Assembly: GCF_004526345.1 (NCBI RefSeq)
Contig: NZ_CP038213.1
Span: 1,984,001-2,048,000 of the forward strand
Direction of reading: 5' to 3'
From: Ornithinimicrobium flavum
GTDB lineage: Bacteria; Actinomycetota; Actinomycetes; Actinomycetales; Dermatophilaceae
DNA length: 64,000 bases
In this document: piece by piece, positions 19,986 through 28,716 of the stretch
How the letters are laid out: every line of letters starts with the position of its first letter
Position numbering within the stretch: position 1 is the first letter of the stretch
Notes under the pieces: model-generated
What the model was told of the DNA's origin: nothing
Database searches by the model: none
What the model saw: the letters and a program-made list of their open reading frames with translations, nothing else
Made by a program: the position numbers and the translations under genes

Positions 19986-20006
19986 CCCGCAGGTCAGGAT
20001 GACGGC

Positions 20007-20035
20007 GGCGCGGCGACCCTCACGGTCGCCGCGCC
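20007..20035. terminator. bidirectional stem-loop between surface protein gene and rluB
   Basis: Perfect 12-bp arms GGCGCGGCGACC/GGTCGCCGCGCC with a 5-nt loop, between two convergent genes. Confidence 0.75.
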
Positions 20036-20078
20036 GTCGCCCGTCCTCCTCGCCCCCGGGACGCAGGACGTGGCCCGC

Positions 20079-21008
20079 TCAGAGCCCGGCGGCGCGGTAG
20101 AGCTGGGCGACCTCCTCGGCGGACAGCGAGCGGTAGCGGCCCGGCCGCAGCTCGGCCAGCCGGATCGGTCCCACCTGGGTCCGGGCCAGCTTGACGACGG
20201 GATAGCCGACCTCGTCGAGCATCCGCCGCACGATGTGCTTGCGCCCCTCGTGCAGCACCACCTCCACGATGGAGTGCCCGGGGAGGGAGTCGACGACCTT
20301 GAACGAGTCGGCCCGGGCCGGGCCGTCCTCCAGCGCCACACCCTCGCGCAGCTGCCGGCCGACGTCCCTGCCCACCACGCCGTCGACCTGGGCCACGTAG
20401 GTCTTCGGCACGCCGTAGGCCGGGTGCTGGAGCCGGTGGGCCAGGTCGCCGTCGTTGGTGAGCAGCAGCAGCCCCTCGGTGTCCTGGTCGAGGCGACCCA
20501 CGTGGAAGAGCCGCTGCGAGAGGTGGCCGACGTAGTCGGCCAGGCACGGGCGACCCTCCTCGTCCTGCATGGTCGAGAGCACCCCGGCCGGCTTGTTGAA
20601 GGCCAGGTAGACCTTGCCGGTGTCGACGACCACCCGGTCGCCGTCGACGCGGACGACCTGGCGGGTCGGGTCGACCCGGACCCCGAGCTCGGTCACGACC
20701 TGCTCGTCGACCTCGACCCGGCCGTCCTCGATGAGCTTCTCGCACGCTCGCCGGGAGCCGAACCCGGCGGTCGCCAGGAGCTTCTGCAGACGCACGCCGT
20801 CCGGGTCGTGGACGTCCACGTCGGGACGGTCCGCCGCAGGTCGCCGGCGGCGCGGAGGGCGTGAGCCCCCGGCCCGGCGCGGTCCCGCGGACCCGCCCTG
20901 GCCGGGAACGCTCCCGCGGCGCCGGGGGCCACCCACACCGGGCGCTCCGCGTCCCGACCCGCCGCCGCGTCCTGCGCCGCCCTTGCCGCCGCTCGTGCCG
21001 TTGCTCAT
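20079..21008 (-). CDS. rluB: 23S rRNA pseudouridine synthase RluB-like
   Basis: 309 residues. A Gly/Arg-rich disordered N-terminus of about 65 residues, an S4 RNA-binding domain (RLQKLLATAGFGSRRACEKLI), then the RsuA-type catalytic domain with GRLDQDTEGLLLLTNDG near residue 175 (catalytic Asp) and HEGRKHIVRRMLDEVGYPV. Modifies 23S rRNA, probably helix 89 by family. The start overlaps the scpB stop. Confidence 0.9.
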   Translation of the reverse strand: MSNGTSGGKGGAGRGGGSGRGAPGVGGPRRRGSVPGQGGSAGPRRAGGSRPPRRRRPAADRPDVDVHDPDGVRLQKLLATAGFGSRRACEKLIEDGRVEVDEQVVTELGVRVDPTRQVVRVDGDRVVVDTGKVYLAFNKPAGVLSTMQDEEGRPCLADYVGHLSQRLFHVGRLDQDTEGLLLLTNDGDLAHRLQHPAYGVPKTYVAQVDGVVGRDVGRQLREGVALEDGPARADSFKVVDSLPGHSIVEVVLHEGRKHIVRRMLDEVGYPVVKLARTQVGPIRLAELRPGRYRSLSAEEVAQLYRAAGL

Positions 21009-21682
21009 GCCAGTCCTTCCGCCGCCAGCTCCTCGAGCACCTCTGCCGAGGGCAGGTAGGGCGCGAGGGCCGGCAGATCGTCGAGTGAGTCCAGCCCCAT
21101 GCGCTGGAGGAAAAGGTCGGTCGTGCCGTAGAGGACGGCCCCGCCGGTCGGGTCCTGCCCGACCTCGGTGACCATGCCGCGGGCGAGCAGGGTGCGCACC
21201 ACGCCGTCGACGTTGACGCCCCGGATCGCGCCGACGCGCGCCCGGCTGACGGGCTGACGGTAGGCGATGACCGCCAGGGTCTCCAAGGCGGCCTGGCTCA
21301 GCCGCGCCTGCTGACCCCCCATCAGGAAGCGCTCCACGACCGGCGCGTGCTCGGGCCGGGTGTAGACCCGCCAGCCCCCGCCCAGGCGCCGGAGCACGAA
21401 GCCACGCTCGGCCTCGGCATACTCCCGGGCCAGCTCGTCCAGCACCGCGCCCACGTCCTGGACGGGCAGTCCCAGCGCGTCGGCCAGGGCCTCCTCGGGG
21501 ACCGGCTCGTCAACGACCATGAGGACCGCCTCGATCGCGGCGCGGGCCCCACCGGGGACGTGGTGGACGTCGTAGGCGACGTCGAGGTCCTGGGTGACAT
21601 CGCCGTCGGGGGTGGCATCGAGACCCTCGGTGGCATCGCCGTCGGCGTGGCCGTCGTGCTCGTGCGCGGTCTGCTCGCTCAT
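21005..21682 (-). CDS. scpB: segregation and condensation protein B
   Basis: 225 residues. An acidic N-terminal extension of about 45 residues with repeated DG/AT motifs, then two winged-helix domains (AAIEAVLMVVDEPVPEEALA; SQAALETLAVIAYRQPVSRARV; GLDSLDDLPALAPYLP). ScpB dimers bind the ScpA kleisin of the SMC condensin. The start overlaps the scpA stop (ATGA). Confidence 0.94.
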   Translation of the reverse strand: MSEQTAHEHDGHADGDATEGLDATPDGDVTQDLDVAYDVHHVPGGARAAIEAVLMVVDEPVPEEALADALGLPVQDVGAVLDELAREYAEAERGFVLRRLGGGWRVYTRPEHAPVVERFLMGGQQARLSQAALETLAVIAYRQPVSRARVGAIRGVNVDGVVRTLLARGMVTEVGQDPTGGAVLYGTTDLFLQRMGLDSLDDLPALAPYLPSAEVLEELAAEGLA

Positions 21683-22545
21683 GCGTCGGTCTCCTCGTCC
21701 CGGTGGGACCCGTCCGGGTCATCCTCGTCGAACTCGTCCCCGACGTCGACGGTCCCGACCTCGGGGCCCGTCCAGCGCACGGTCAGCTCGGCCAGCGCCT
21801 CCGGCTGGTCCAGGGTGACGAGGGCGTCGCGGAAGAGCTCGAGCAGCGCCAGGAACCTCGCCACGACCACCAGCGTCGTCCCGGCGTCGCGCACGAGGTC
21901 GCGGAAGGTGGCGCTGCCCTGACCCCTCAGTCGGGCCACGAGGACCGAGGCCTGCTCGCGCACCGAGACGGTCGGTGCGTGCAGGTGGGCCACCCCGACG
22001 GTCGGGGGCGGGCGCGGGATCATGGCGCGGCCGGCGATCATCGCCAGCTCCTCGGGGGTCACCCCGAGGACGATCTCCGGCAGCAGGGAGGCGAAGCGCT
22101 CCTCCACCCCGACGTCGCGCGCGAAGATGCGGCCCGCCCCCTCCATCCGCAGACGCATCTCCTCCGCGACCTGCTTGAAGGCGCGGTACTGCAGCAGCCG
22201 GGCGAAGAGCAGGTCCCGGGCCTCGATGAGGGCGAGGTCCTCCTCGTCGTCCTCCCGGGCGCTGGGGAGCAGCCGGGCGGCCTTGAGGTCGAGCAGGGTG
22301 GCTGCCACGAGCACGAACTCGCTGGCCTGCGACAGGTCCCAGTCGACCTCGGCCTCCTGGGCCGTCCGCAGGTGCGCCATGAACTCGTCGGTGACCCTGG
22401 CCAGGGCGATCTCGGTGATGTCCAGCCTGTGCTTGGCGATGAGGCCCAGGAGCAGCTCGAAGGGCCCGGAGAAGACGTCGAGGTGAACCTCGAAACCACC
22501 CCGGTGGCCGGTGAGGATCCCGCCGGGGGTCGCCGGCCGGCTCAC
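21679..22545 (-). CDS. scpA: segregation and condensation protein A (kleisin)
   Basis: 288 residues. N-terminal GGFEVHLDVFSGPFELLLGLI, LVAATLLDLKAARLLP, and the C-terminal winged helix FLALLELFRDALVTLDQPEALAELTV are typical. The acidic tail (VGDEFDEDDPDG) follows. It links SMC heads and ScpB. The GTG at 22545 lies 2 nt after the parA stop. Confidence 0.94.
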   Translation of the reverse strand: MSRPATPGGILTGHRGGFEVHLDVFSGPFELLLGLIAKHRLDITEIALARVTDEFMAHLRTAQEAEVDWDLSQASEFVLVAATLLDLKAARLLPSAREDDEEDLALIEARDLLFARLLQYRAFKQVAEEMRLRMEGAGRIFARDVGVEERFASLLPEIVLGVTPEELAMIAGRAMIPRPPPTVGVAHLHAPTVSVREQASVLVARLRGQGSATFRDLVRDAGTTLVVVARFLALLELFRDALVTLDQPEALAELTVRWTGPEVGTVDVGDEFDEDDPDGSHRDEETDA

Positions 22546-22547
22546 CT

Positions 22548-23450
22548 CTAGGGGGCGCCGCCGCGGGCGACGAGCTCCCGCGCCAGCTGCCGGTAGGCCT
22601 CGGCGCCCGAGTGGGTGCTGGCGTAGGTGGTGATGGGCTCGGCGGCCAGGGTGGCGTCGGGGAACTTCACGGTGCGGCTGATGACCGTGTGGAAGACGGT
22701 GTCCCGGAAGTGATCCACCACGCTGCGCACGACCTCGCGCGAGTGCAAGGTGCGCCCGTCGTACATCGTGGGCAGGATGCCGTCGACCTGCAGGCGCGGG
22801 TTGAGCCGGTCGGTGATCTTCTCGATGGTCTCGATGAGCAGCGCCACCCCGCGCATGGCGAAGAACTCGGTCTCCAGCGGGATGATGACGCCGTGGGCGG
22901 CGGTGAGGGCGTTGACCGTCAGCAGGCCGAGCGAGGGCTGGCAGTCGATGAAGATGACGTCGTAGTCGTCCAGGACCGGCCTCAGCACCCTGGCCAGGAC
23001 CTGCTCGCGCGCGACCTCCCCGACGAGCTGCACCTCGGCCGCGGCCAGGTCGATGTTGGCCGGGAGGATGTCGATCCCGGGCACCCGGGTCGACTGGATG
23101 ACGTCCCGGACGTCGTGGCCCCGCTCCACGAGCAGGTTGTAGACGGTGACGTCCAGGTCGTGGGCCCGCACCCCGAACCCGACCGACAGCGCGCCCTGGG
23201 GGTCGAAGTCGACCATGAGGATCCGGCGGCCGTACTCCGCCAGGGCCGCACCGAGGTTGATCGTGGTCGTGGTCTTGCCGACCCCGCCCTTCTGGTTGCA
23301 CATGGCGATGATGCGCGCGGGCCCGTGGCTGCTCAGCGGTGCGGGGACCGGGAAGTCGGGCAGGGGTCGTCCGGTGGGCCCCTCCTGCCCCACCCCGGTC
23401 GCCTCGGTGCCGGGCAGCCGGTCGTAGGTGGCCTGTGCCTCACGGTTCAC
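22548..23450 (-). CDS. ParA-family ATPase (Rv1708-like)
   Basis: 300 residues. Deviant Walker A CNQKGGVGKTTTTINL near residue 60, Walker A' VDFDPQGALSVGFG, Walker B DVIFIDCQPSLGLL. ParA/Soj-type ATPases form dynamic filaments or gradients for DNA or cell-pole positioning. This copy sits with scpA-scpB as Rv1708 does, distinct from the origin-proximal parA. The start is the GTG at 23450, with GGAG 7 nt upstream, leaving a 50-residue non-conserved N-terminus. Confidence 0.88.
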   Translation of the reverse strand: MNREAQATYDRLPGTEATGVGQEGPTGRPLPDFPVPAPLSSHGPARIIAMCNQKGGVGKTTTTINLGAALAEYGRRILMVDFDPQGALSVGFGVRAHDLDVTVYNLLVERGHDVRDVIQSTRVPGIDILPANIDLAAAEVQLVGEVAREQVLARVLRPVLDDYDVIFIDCQPSLGLLTVNALTAAHGVIIPLETEFFAMRGVALLIETIEKITDRLNPRLQVDGILPTMYDGRTLHSREVVRSVVDHFRDTVFHTVISRTVKFPDATLAAEPITTYASTHSGAEAYRQLARELVARGGAP

Positions 23451-23503
23451 GCGTCGTCTCCAGCCTCGCTCGCTCGGGGTCGGCCTCCCGCCGATCAAGG
23501 TCG

Positions 23504-23509
23504 ACCCTA
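23504..23509 (-). promoter_or_regulatory. candidate -10 box for parA-scpAB-rluB
   Basis: TAGGGT 54 nt upstream of the parA GTG. No -35 match; a palindrome lies just upstream. Confidence 0.35.
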
Positions 23510-23543
23510 ACCGGTGGGCGCCCCGTCCCACCATCCTGCTGAA

Positions 23544-23562
23544 CCTCGACCTGAGGTCGAGG
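23544..23562. promoter_or_regulatory. 19-bp palindrome between xerD and parA
   Basis: CCTCGACCT-G-AGGTCGAGG, perfect 9-bp arms, directly after the xerD stop and about 35 nt upstream of the candidate parA -10. The tight centre is more like a protein-binding operator than a hairpin. It is not a LexA box (TCGAAC-N4-GTTCGA). Confidence 0.4.
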
Positions 23563-24558
23563 TCAGGGTCGGGCCGGGCCCGGGGTGCGCGCCCGCGGGT
23601 GGGACTGGGCGTAGACCTCCCGCAGGTGCTGGGTGGAGACGTGGGTGTAGATCTGCGTGGTCGTCACCGACGCATGGCCGAGCAGCTCCTGCACCACCCG
23701 CACGTCGGCACCGCCGTCCAGGAGGTGGGTCGCGAAGGAGTGACGCAGCGTGTGCGGGGAGATCTCCCCCGTGAGCCCGGCCCGGTCGGCGGCACCCTTG
23801 ATCGCGGTCCAGGCGGACTGGCGGGAGAGCCGGCCACCGCGGGCGTTGACGAACAGGGCGGGGGTGCCGGTGCCGGCCCGGACCATCCCCGGGCGGCCCC
23901 TCACCACCCAGGCGTCGACGGCCTCGCGGGCGTAGCGGCCGAGGGGCACGATCCGCTCCTTGCCCCCCTTGCCGAGCAGGCGGACCATCCCCCCTCCCCC
24001 ACGGTCGTCGTCCGGTGCCGGCTCCAGGTCGTCGAAGTCCAGCCCGATGGCCTCGCTGACCCGGGCGCCGCTGCCGTAGAGAACCTCCAGGAGGGCCCGG
24101 TCGCGCAGCGCCGCGGGGGTGTCGCCCAGGGCGGCCGCCTGCAGCAGCCGCTCGACGTCGTGCACCGGGAGAGCCTTGGGCAGGCGCCGCGGTGGCGTGG
24201 GCGGGGAGACCTCCTGGGCCGGGTCCGACCCGCTCTCACCCTCCAGGGCCAGGAAGGTGTGCAGCCCCCGGACGGCCACGACGGCCCGGGCCGCCGATGT
24301 GGCGGCCAGCGGAGGATGCTCCTCGTCACCGGCCCGCAACGAGGCGAGGAAGCTGGTGACGTGCTCCTCCGTGACCTGGTCCGGGTCCTGGACGCCCCGG
24401 GCGGCGAGGAAGTCGAGGTAGCGGCCGGTGTCCCGCCGGTAGGCCCGCAGCGTGTGCTCGCTGCGGCCGCGCTCGACCCGCAGGTGGTCCAGCCAGCCGT
24501 CGACAGCGCGTCGTAGCGCGGTGCGCGGCGCGGGCGGTCGGGGGCCGGGGTCGCTCAC
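23563..24558 (-). CDS. xerD: site-specific tyrosine recombinase XerD
   Basis: 331 residues. N-terminal SAM-like domain ([21 protein letters not shown]). Catalytic residues: Arg in [13 protein letters not shown], Lys in [14 protein letters not shown]-x-x-R in [15 protein letters not shown], His in [12 protein letters not shown] and nucleophile Tyr in IYTHVS. With XerC it resolves chromosome dimers at dif. The GTG start overlaps the upstream membrane-protein stop (GTGA). Inserts between residues 95 and 140 are longer than in E. coli. Confidence 0.94.
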   Translation of the reverse strand: MSDPGPRPPAPRTALRRAVDGWLDHLRVERGRSEHTLRAYRRDTGRYLDFLAARGVQDPDQVTEEHVTSFLASLRAGDEEHPPLAATSAARAVVAVRGLHTFLALEGESGSDPAQEVSPPTPPRRLPKALPVHDVERLLQAAALGDTPAALRDRALLEVLYGSGARVSEAIGLDFDDLEPAPDDDRGGGGMVRLLGKGGKERIVPLGRYAREAVDAWVVRGRPGMVRAGTGTPALFVNARGGRLSRQSAWTAIKGAADRAGLTGEISPHTLRHSFATHLLDGGADVRVVQELLGHASVTTTQIYTHVSTQHLREVYAQSHPRARTPGPARP

Positions 24559-25208
24559 CCCGGGATCATCGCAGCCCGGGTGGCGCGGGAGGCGTCCGGC
24601 TCGCGCGAGGCCCGCCACAGCACGACGAGGAACCAGATGCCCAGGACGATGCCCGCCACGAGAAGGACCACGGCGGGGACGGCCAAGGCCAGGGCGCCAC
24701 CACCCAGGAGCGTCGAGGTCGGGACCGACAGGGTCGTGTCCTCGACCATGAGCACGGCCACCAGGCCGAGCAGGCCCCCGGCCAGGCTGACGGCGGGCAG
24801 CATCCAGCGCAGGACCCGGGCCGGCCCGAGCACCCCGGGGGCGCCGGAGCGGGCGAGCAGGGCCGTGCAGAGGGCGACCACGACCACCGCCTCCAGGACG
24901 GTGTCGGCGAGGCTGGTCCAGGGGCTCTCGACCACCGCCCCTGTGGAGGGGTCCACGTGCCGCAGGAGCAGCCCGACCGTCGACGTGACGACCCCGACGA
25001 GGGCGGCGCCACGGGCCCAGCCGAAACCCTGGTGCAGCGGCACGAGGGACCGGACCCCCGACGCCAGGACGAGGTAGCCGACCGGGTCCAGGAGCACGTC
25101 CAGCCGACCGATGTTCAGGTCGACCGCGACCAGGAGGATCCCGAGGACCACACGCCGCAGCGGAGCGAGCGGTTCCCGGGTCGGCCCGGGCGTCAGGTGG
25201 CGAGTCAT
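24555..25208 (-). CDS. integral membrane protein of unknown function
   Basis: 217 residues, about six hydrophobic segments ([91 protein letters not shown]). I do not recognise a family. The ATG at 25208 has AGGA 7 nt upstream; an in-frame ATG at 25229 lacks one. It is coupled by GTGA overlap to xerD and diverges from the next membrane-protein gene. Confidence 0.65.
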   Translation of the reverse strand: MTRHLTPGPTREPLAPLRRVVLGILLVAVDLNIGRLDVLLDPVGYLVLASGVRSLVPLHQGFGWARGAALVGVVTSTVGLLLRHVDPSTGAVVESPWTSLADTVLEAVVVVALCTALLARSGAPGVLGPARVLRWMLPAVSLAGGLLGLVAVLMVEDTTLSVPTSTLLGGGALALAVPAVVLLVAGIVLGIWFLVVLWRASREPDASRATRAAMIPG

Positions 25209-25281
25209 GCCCTCATCCTGTCGGGCCATGAGTAGGTGTTGCACGCGGCGGGCCGCCGACCCGTCGGAGAGACTGGCACCC

Positions 25282-25893
25282 ATGCACCTGTATGCCTCCT
25301 CCCCCGCCCGGCGCGCGCGTCAGGTCACCGCCGACCTCCTCGTCCTCGGGTGGGTCGTGGTGTGGGTCCTCGTCGGCCGCTGGGTCTTCGGGCTCGTGAT
25401 GACGCTGGCCGCGCCTGCGGAGCCGCTGCGGGACGCGGGCACCGGCCTCAGCAGCCGGATGCGCGACATCGCCGACCGCATCGCCGGGGTCCCGCTCGTC
25501 GGCGAGGAGCTGGACGCCCCCTTCGTGGGGACGGCCGCGGTCGGGGACGACCTGGTCGCGGCCGGGGACCAGCTCGAGGCTGCCGTCCGCACCGTGGCCT
25601 GGGTCGTGTCGCTGCTGTCCGCGGGCACCCCCGTGCTCCTCGTCCTGCTGCTGTGGCTGCTGGTGCGCGGCACGTGGGTGCGCCGGGCCGCGAGGCTGGG
25701 GCGGGAGGTCGGGGACCGCGGGTCGCAGCAGCTGCTGGCCCTGCGCGCCCTGGTGCGTCAGGACCCGCGGCGGCTGCAGCGGCTCTACCCGGACCCGGTG
25801 GGCGCCTACGCCTCCGGCGACCCCGAGGTATGGCGTGCCCTCGCCGATCTCGAGCTGGCCGAGGTGGGGCTGCGCACCCGTCCCTCGCGATGA
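25282..25893 (+). CDS. two-helix membrane protein of unknown function
   Basis: 203 residues. Membrane helices about residues 18-44 (LLVLGWVVVWVLVGRWVFGL) and about 110-132 (LLSAGTPVLLVLLLWLLVRG), separated by about 60 extracytoplasmic residues with GLSSRMRDIADRIAG. The cytosolic tail is Arg-rich. I know similar proteins only as hypothetical in Micrococcales. It ends 4 nt before the hisIE stop, so the two transcripts collide with no terminator visible. Confidence 0.65.
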   Translation: MHLYASSPARRARQVTADLLVLGWVVVWVLVGRWVFGLVMTLAAPAEPLRDAGTGLSSRMRDIADRIAGVPLVGEELDAPFVGTAAVGDDLVAAGDQLEAAVRTVAWVVSLLSAGTPVLLVLLLWLLVRGTWVRRAARLGREVGDRGSQQLLALRALVRQDPRRLQRLYPDPVGAYASGDPEVWRALADLELAEVGLRTRPSR

Positions 25894-25897
25894 CCCG

Positions 25898-26533
25898 TCA
25901 GCCGTGCCGCTCCCGCAGGACGCGCTCGACGTCCCGCAGACCCAGGCCCCGGGAGCGCAGCAGCACCAGCAGGTGGAAGACGAGGTCCGCCGACTCGCCC
26001 AGGAGGTCCTCGTCGTCCTGGGCGACCGCGGCGAGCGCCGTCTCCACGCCTTCCTCCCCCACCTTCTGGGCGACCTGGCGCACCCCGCCCTCCAGGAGCC
26101 GGGTGGTGTAGGAGCCCTCGGGCCGCTGCTCGTCCCGGTCGCGGACGACCTCGTCCAGCAGCGGCAGGAAGGATCCGCCGAGCGCCTCCGGCCCGAAGCA
26201 CGTCGGGTCACCGGTGTGGCAGGTCGGCCCGGCCGGGACGGCGTGCAGCAGCAGCGTGTCGCGGTCGCAGTCGACCTCCACCGCCCGCACGGCCAGGGTG
26301 TGGCCGCTGCTCTCGCCCTTGGTCCAGCGGGAGGCCCGGGACCGGGACCAGAAGGTCGCCAGCCCGGTGCGCAGGGTGGTGCGCAGCGCGTCCTCGTCGA
26401 GGAAGCCCACCATGAGGACCTGCCCGGTCCGGGCGTCCTGCACGACCCCGGGCACCAGCCCGTCGAGCTTGGCGAAGTCCACGTCACCGACGTCCACGCC
26501 CGCGGGCAGCAGGGGCACGGGAGGGCTCGTCAT
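25898..26533 (-). CDS. hisI: bifunctional PRA-cyclohydrolase / PRA-pyrophosphohydrolase HisIE
   Basis: 211 residues carrying steps 2 and 3 of histidine synthesis in one chain. The N-terminal cyclohydrolase domain (1-115) has [12 protein letters not shown] and the metal-binding [10 protein letters not shown]. The C-terminal pyrophosphohydrolase domain (about 116-211) has [14 protein letters not shown] and [13 protein letters not shown]. In most Actinobacteria these are separate hisI and hisE genes; the fusion is typical of enterobacteria. Last gene of the operon; the ATG overlaps the hisF stop (ATGA). Confidence 0.95.
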   Translation of the reverse strand: MTSPPVPLLPAGVDVGDVDFAKLDGLVPGVVQDARTGQVLMVGFLDEDALRTTLRTGLATFWSRSRASRWTKGESSGHTLAVRAVEVDCDRDTLLLHAVPAGPTCHTGDPTCFGPEALGGSFLPLLDEVVRDRDEQRPEGSYTTRLLEGGVRQVAQKVGEEGVETALAAVAQDDEDLLGESADLVFHLLVLLRSRGLGLRDVERVLRERHG

Positions 26534-27320
26534 GCCGGCACCTCCTCGGGGGCGCGGACCTCCAGGCCCGCCGCGGCGAGCGTGCGCTTGAGGTCCGGGA
26601 TGGGGATGTGACCGGAGTGGAAGACGGTGGCGGCCAGGGCCCCGTCCACGTCCGCCTCCCGGAAGACCTCGACGAAGTGCTCGGGCTCCCCCGCCCCGCC
26701 GCTGGCGACCAGGGGCACCGTGCAGACCTCGCGGACGGCCGCCAGCTGCTCGACGTCATAGCCCTGGCGGACCCCGTCCGACCCCATGCAGTTGAGGACG
26801 ATCTCGCCCGCGCCCAGCTCCTGCACCCGCCGCACCCAGTCCAGCGTGCTCACGGGCAGCGCCCGGGTGGCCTCGGGGTCACCGGTGAGTGGCGGATCCG
26901 CCACACCCCGTCCTCGTCGCGCAGGGAGTCGACGCCCACGACGACGCACTGCACGCCGAAGGCGTCGGCGAGCTCCCCCACCAGCTCGGGCCGCTGGGTC
27001 GCCGGGGTGTTGACCGACACCTTGTCGGCGCCGGCGTGGAGCACGTCCCGGGCCGTGGCGACCGACCGGATGCCACCGGCGACGCAGAAGGGGATGTCGA
27101 TCGCCCGGGCGACCCGCTCCACCCAGCCCACGTCCACGCCGCGCCCCTGCGGGCTCGCCGTGATGTCGTAGAAGACCAGCTCGTCCGCGCCCTCGCGGGC
27201 GTACCGGGTGGCCAGCTCGACGATGTCGCCCATGTCGCGGTGGTCGCGGAACCGGGTGCCCTTGACGACCCGGCCCTCACGCACGTCCAGGCAGGGGATG
27301 ATGCGGCGGGCCAGCGTCAT
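26530..27320 (-). CDS. hisF: imidazole glycerol phosphate synthase, cyclase subunit (apparent frameshift)
   Basis: About 263 residues after repair. Seen: [20 protein letters not shown] (catalytic Asp), [34 protein letters not shown] (second catalytic Asp), and after the break [43 protein letters not shown]. One base is missing near 26887. Motifs such as [19 protein letters not shown] and FGVQCVVVG follow E. coli HisF rather than the actinobacterial form (TFLDITASS, VPLTVGGGVR). Partner of HisH. Confidence 0.94.
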
Positions 27321-28111
27321 ACCGCCTCCTCCCGGACCGCGTCGGCGACGGTGAGCCGGCCCTCGAGGATGGCCTTGCCGAGGATGATGCCTCCGCACCC
27401 GGTGCGGCGTGCCGCCCGGACGTCCTCCACCGAGCGCGCACCGCCCGAGGCCTGGATCTCCAGCTCGGGGGCGGACCGGGTGAGCATGGTGTAGAGGTGG
27501 AAGTTGGGGCCGGACAGGGTGCCGTCCCGGCCGATGTCGGTGCAGAGCACGTGCCGCAGACCCGAGCCTTCGTAGGAGTGCAGGGTGGTGATGAGGTCCT
27601 GCTCCCCCACGGACGTCCAGCCCGCCGTGGGCAGCACCCAGGTGCCGTCGGGACCGATGCGCGTGTCGAGCGCGACCGTGATGCGCTCGGGGCCGAACCG
27701 CTCGATCCAGGACCGCACCGTGTGTGGCTCCCGCACCGCCAGGGAGCCGACGACGACCCGGGCCGCCCCCGCCTCCAGCAGCCGGTCGACGTCCTCCTCG
27801 CTGCGGACCCCGCCCCCGGTCTGGACCTGCAGGCCGGTGGCGTCCACGATCGCCCGGAGGGTGTCGTGCAGGGTGTAGCCGCCGGCGCGGGCGGCGTCGA
27901 GGTCCACCAGGTGCAGCCAGGCCGAGCCGCCGCGCGCGTAGTTCTCGGCCACGGCCAGCGGGTTGTCGGTGTAGCGGGTCTCCTGGTCGTAGTCACCCTT
28001 GTGCAGGCGCACGACGGCGCCGCCACGGACGTCGATCGCGGGGTAGACGGTGAACGGTCGGATGGTGTCCACAGGAATCTCTCCGGGTCGGGGGTGGGGG
28101 TCGGGCGTCAT
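27317..28111 (-). CDS. hisA: ProFAR isomerase HisA (enterobacterial type, not PriA)
   Basis: 264 residues, TIM barrel. [20 protein letters not shown] holds the first catalytic Asp, then [35 protein letters not shown] text, and [18 protein letters not shown] with the second Asp. The [16 protein letters not shown] and [10 protein letters not shown] segments are those of E. coli HisA; the actinobacterial dual-substrate PriA has different residues there. The ATG at 28111 overlaps the hisH stop (ATGA, GGAGG upstream); GTG at 28072 also has GGAGA and would remove a 13-residue leader. Confidence 0.93.
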   Translation of the reverse strand: MTPDPHPRPGEIPVDTIRPFTVYPAIDVRGGAVVRLHKGDYDQETRYTDNPLAVAENYARGGSAWLHLVDLDAARAGGYTLHDTLRAIVDATGLQVQTGGGVRSEEDVDRLLEAGAARVVVGSLAVREPHTVRSWIERFGPERITVALDTRIGPDGTWVLPTAGWTSVGEQDLITTLHSYEGSGLRHVLCTDIGRDGTLSGPNFHLYTMLTRSAPELEIQASGGARSVEDVRAARRTGCGGIILGKAILEGRLTVADAVREEAV

Positions 28112-28716
28112 CGGTCGACCTCCACCACGAAGTTTCGCAGAAGCCGCGCGCCCAGCGACGCCGACCTCTCCGGGTGGAACTGCGCGCCCCAGCGCAGGCC
28201 GGAGCGGACCACCGCACTCAGGGGTGTGCCGTGGACCGTCGTGGCCAGCGTCGAGGGCCCCACCGGCGCGGCGTAGGAGTGCACGAAGTAGGCCCGCTGG
28301 CCAGGCTCGATCCCGGCCAGCAGCGGGTCGGCCACCAGGTCGGTCAGGGTGTTCCATCCCATGTGCGGCACCCGCACCCCCGGCGCGGCCGGGATGGGGT
28401 CGACCGGGCCGTGGATGAGCCCCAGCGTGTCGACGCCGCCATCCTCCGCCGAGCGGTCGAAGAGCAGCTGCATCCCCAGGCACACCCCGAGCAGCGGGGC
28501 CTGGACCTCGCGCAGGACGTCGGCGAGGCCGAGCTGGTCCAGCCGGGCCATCGCGGCCCGGGCCGCACCCACGCCCGGCAGGATCACCCGGTCCGCGGCG
28601 AGGATGTCCGCCGGGTCGGCCGTCAGGCGGGACGCGGCCCCCAAGCGCTCGAGGGCGTAGCTGACGGACCCGATGTTGGTGCCGCCGGAGTCGACGAGGG
28701 CGACCCGCACGCTCAC
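28108..28716 (-). CDS. hisH: imidazole glycerol phosphate synthase, glutaminase subunit
   Basis: 202 residues, class I glutamine amidotransferase. Catalytic Cys in [12 protein letters not shown], His and Glu in [19 protein letters not shown] and [11 protein letters not shown] resemble the E. coli protein (PHMGWN, YFVHSYAMPV). Delivers ammonia to HisF. The GTG start overlaps the hisB stop as GTGA. Confidence 0.95.
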   Translation of the reverse strand: MSVRVALVDSGGTNIGSVSYALERLGAASRLTADPADILAADRVILPGVGAARAAMARLDQLGLADVLREVQAPLLGVCLGMQLLFDRSAEDGGVDTLGLIHGPVDPIPAAPGVRVPHMGWNTLTDLVADPLLAGIEPGQRAYFVHSYAAPVGPSTLATTVHGTPLSAVVRSGLRWGAQFHPERSASLGARLLRNFVVEVDR

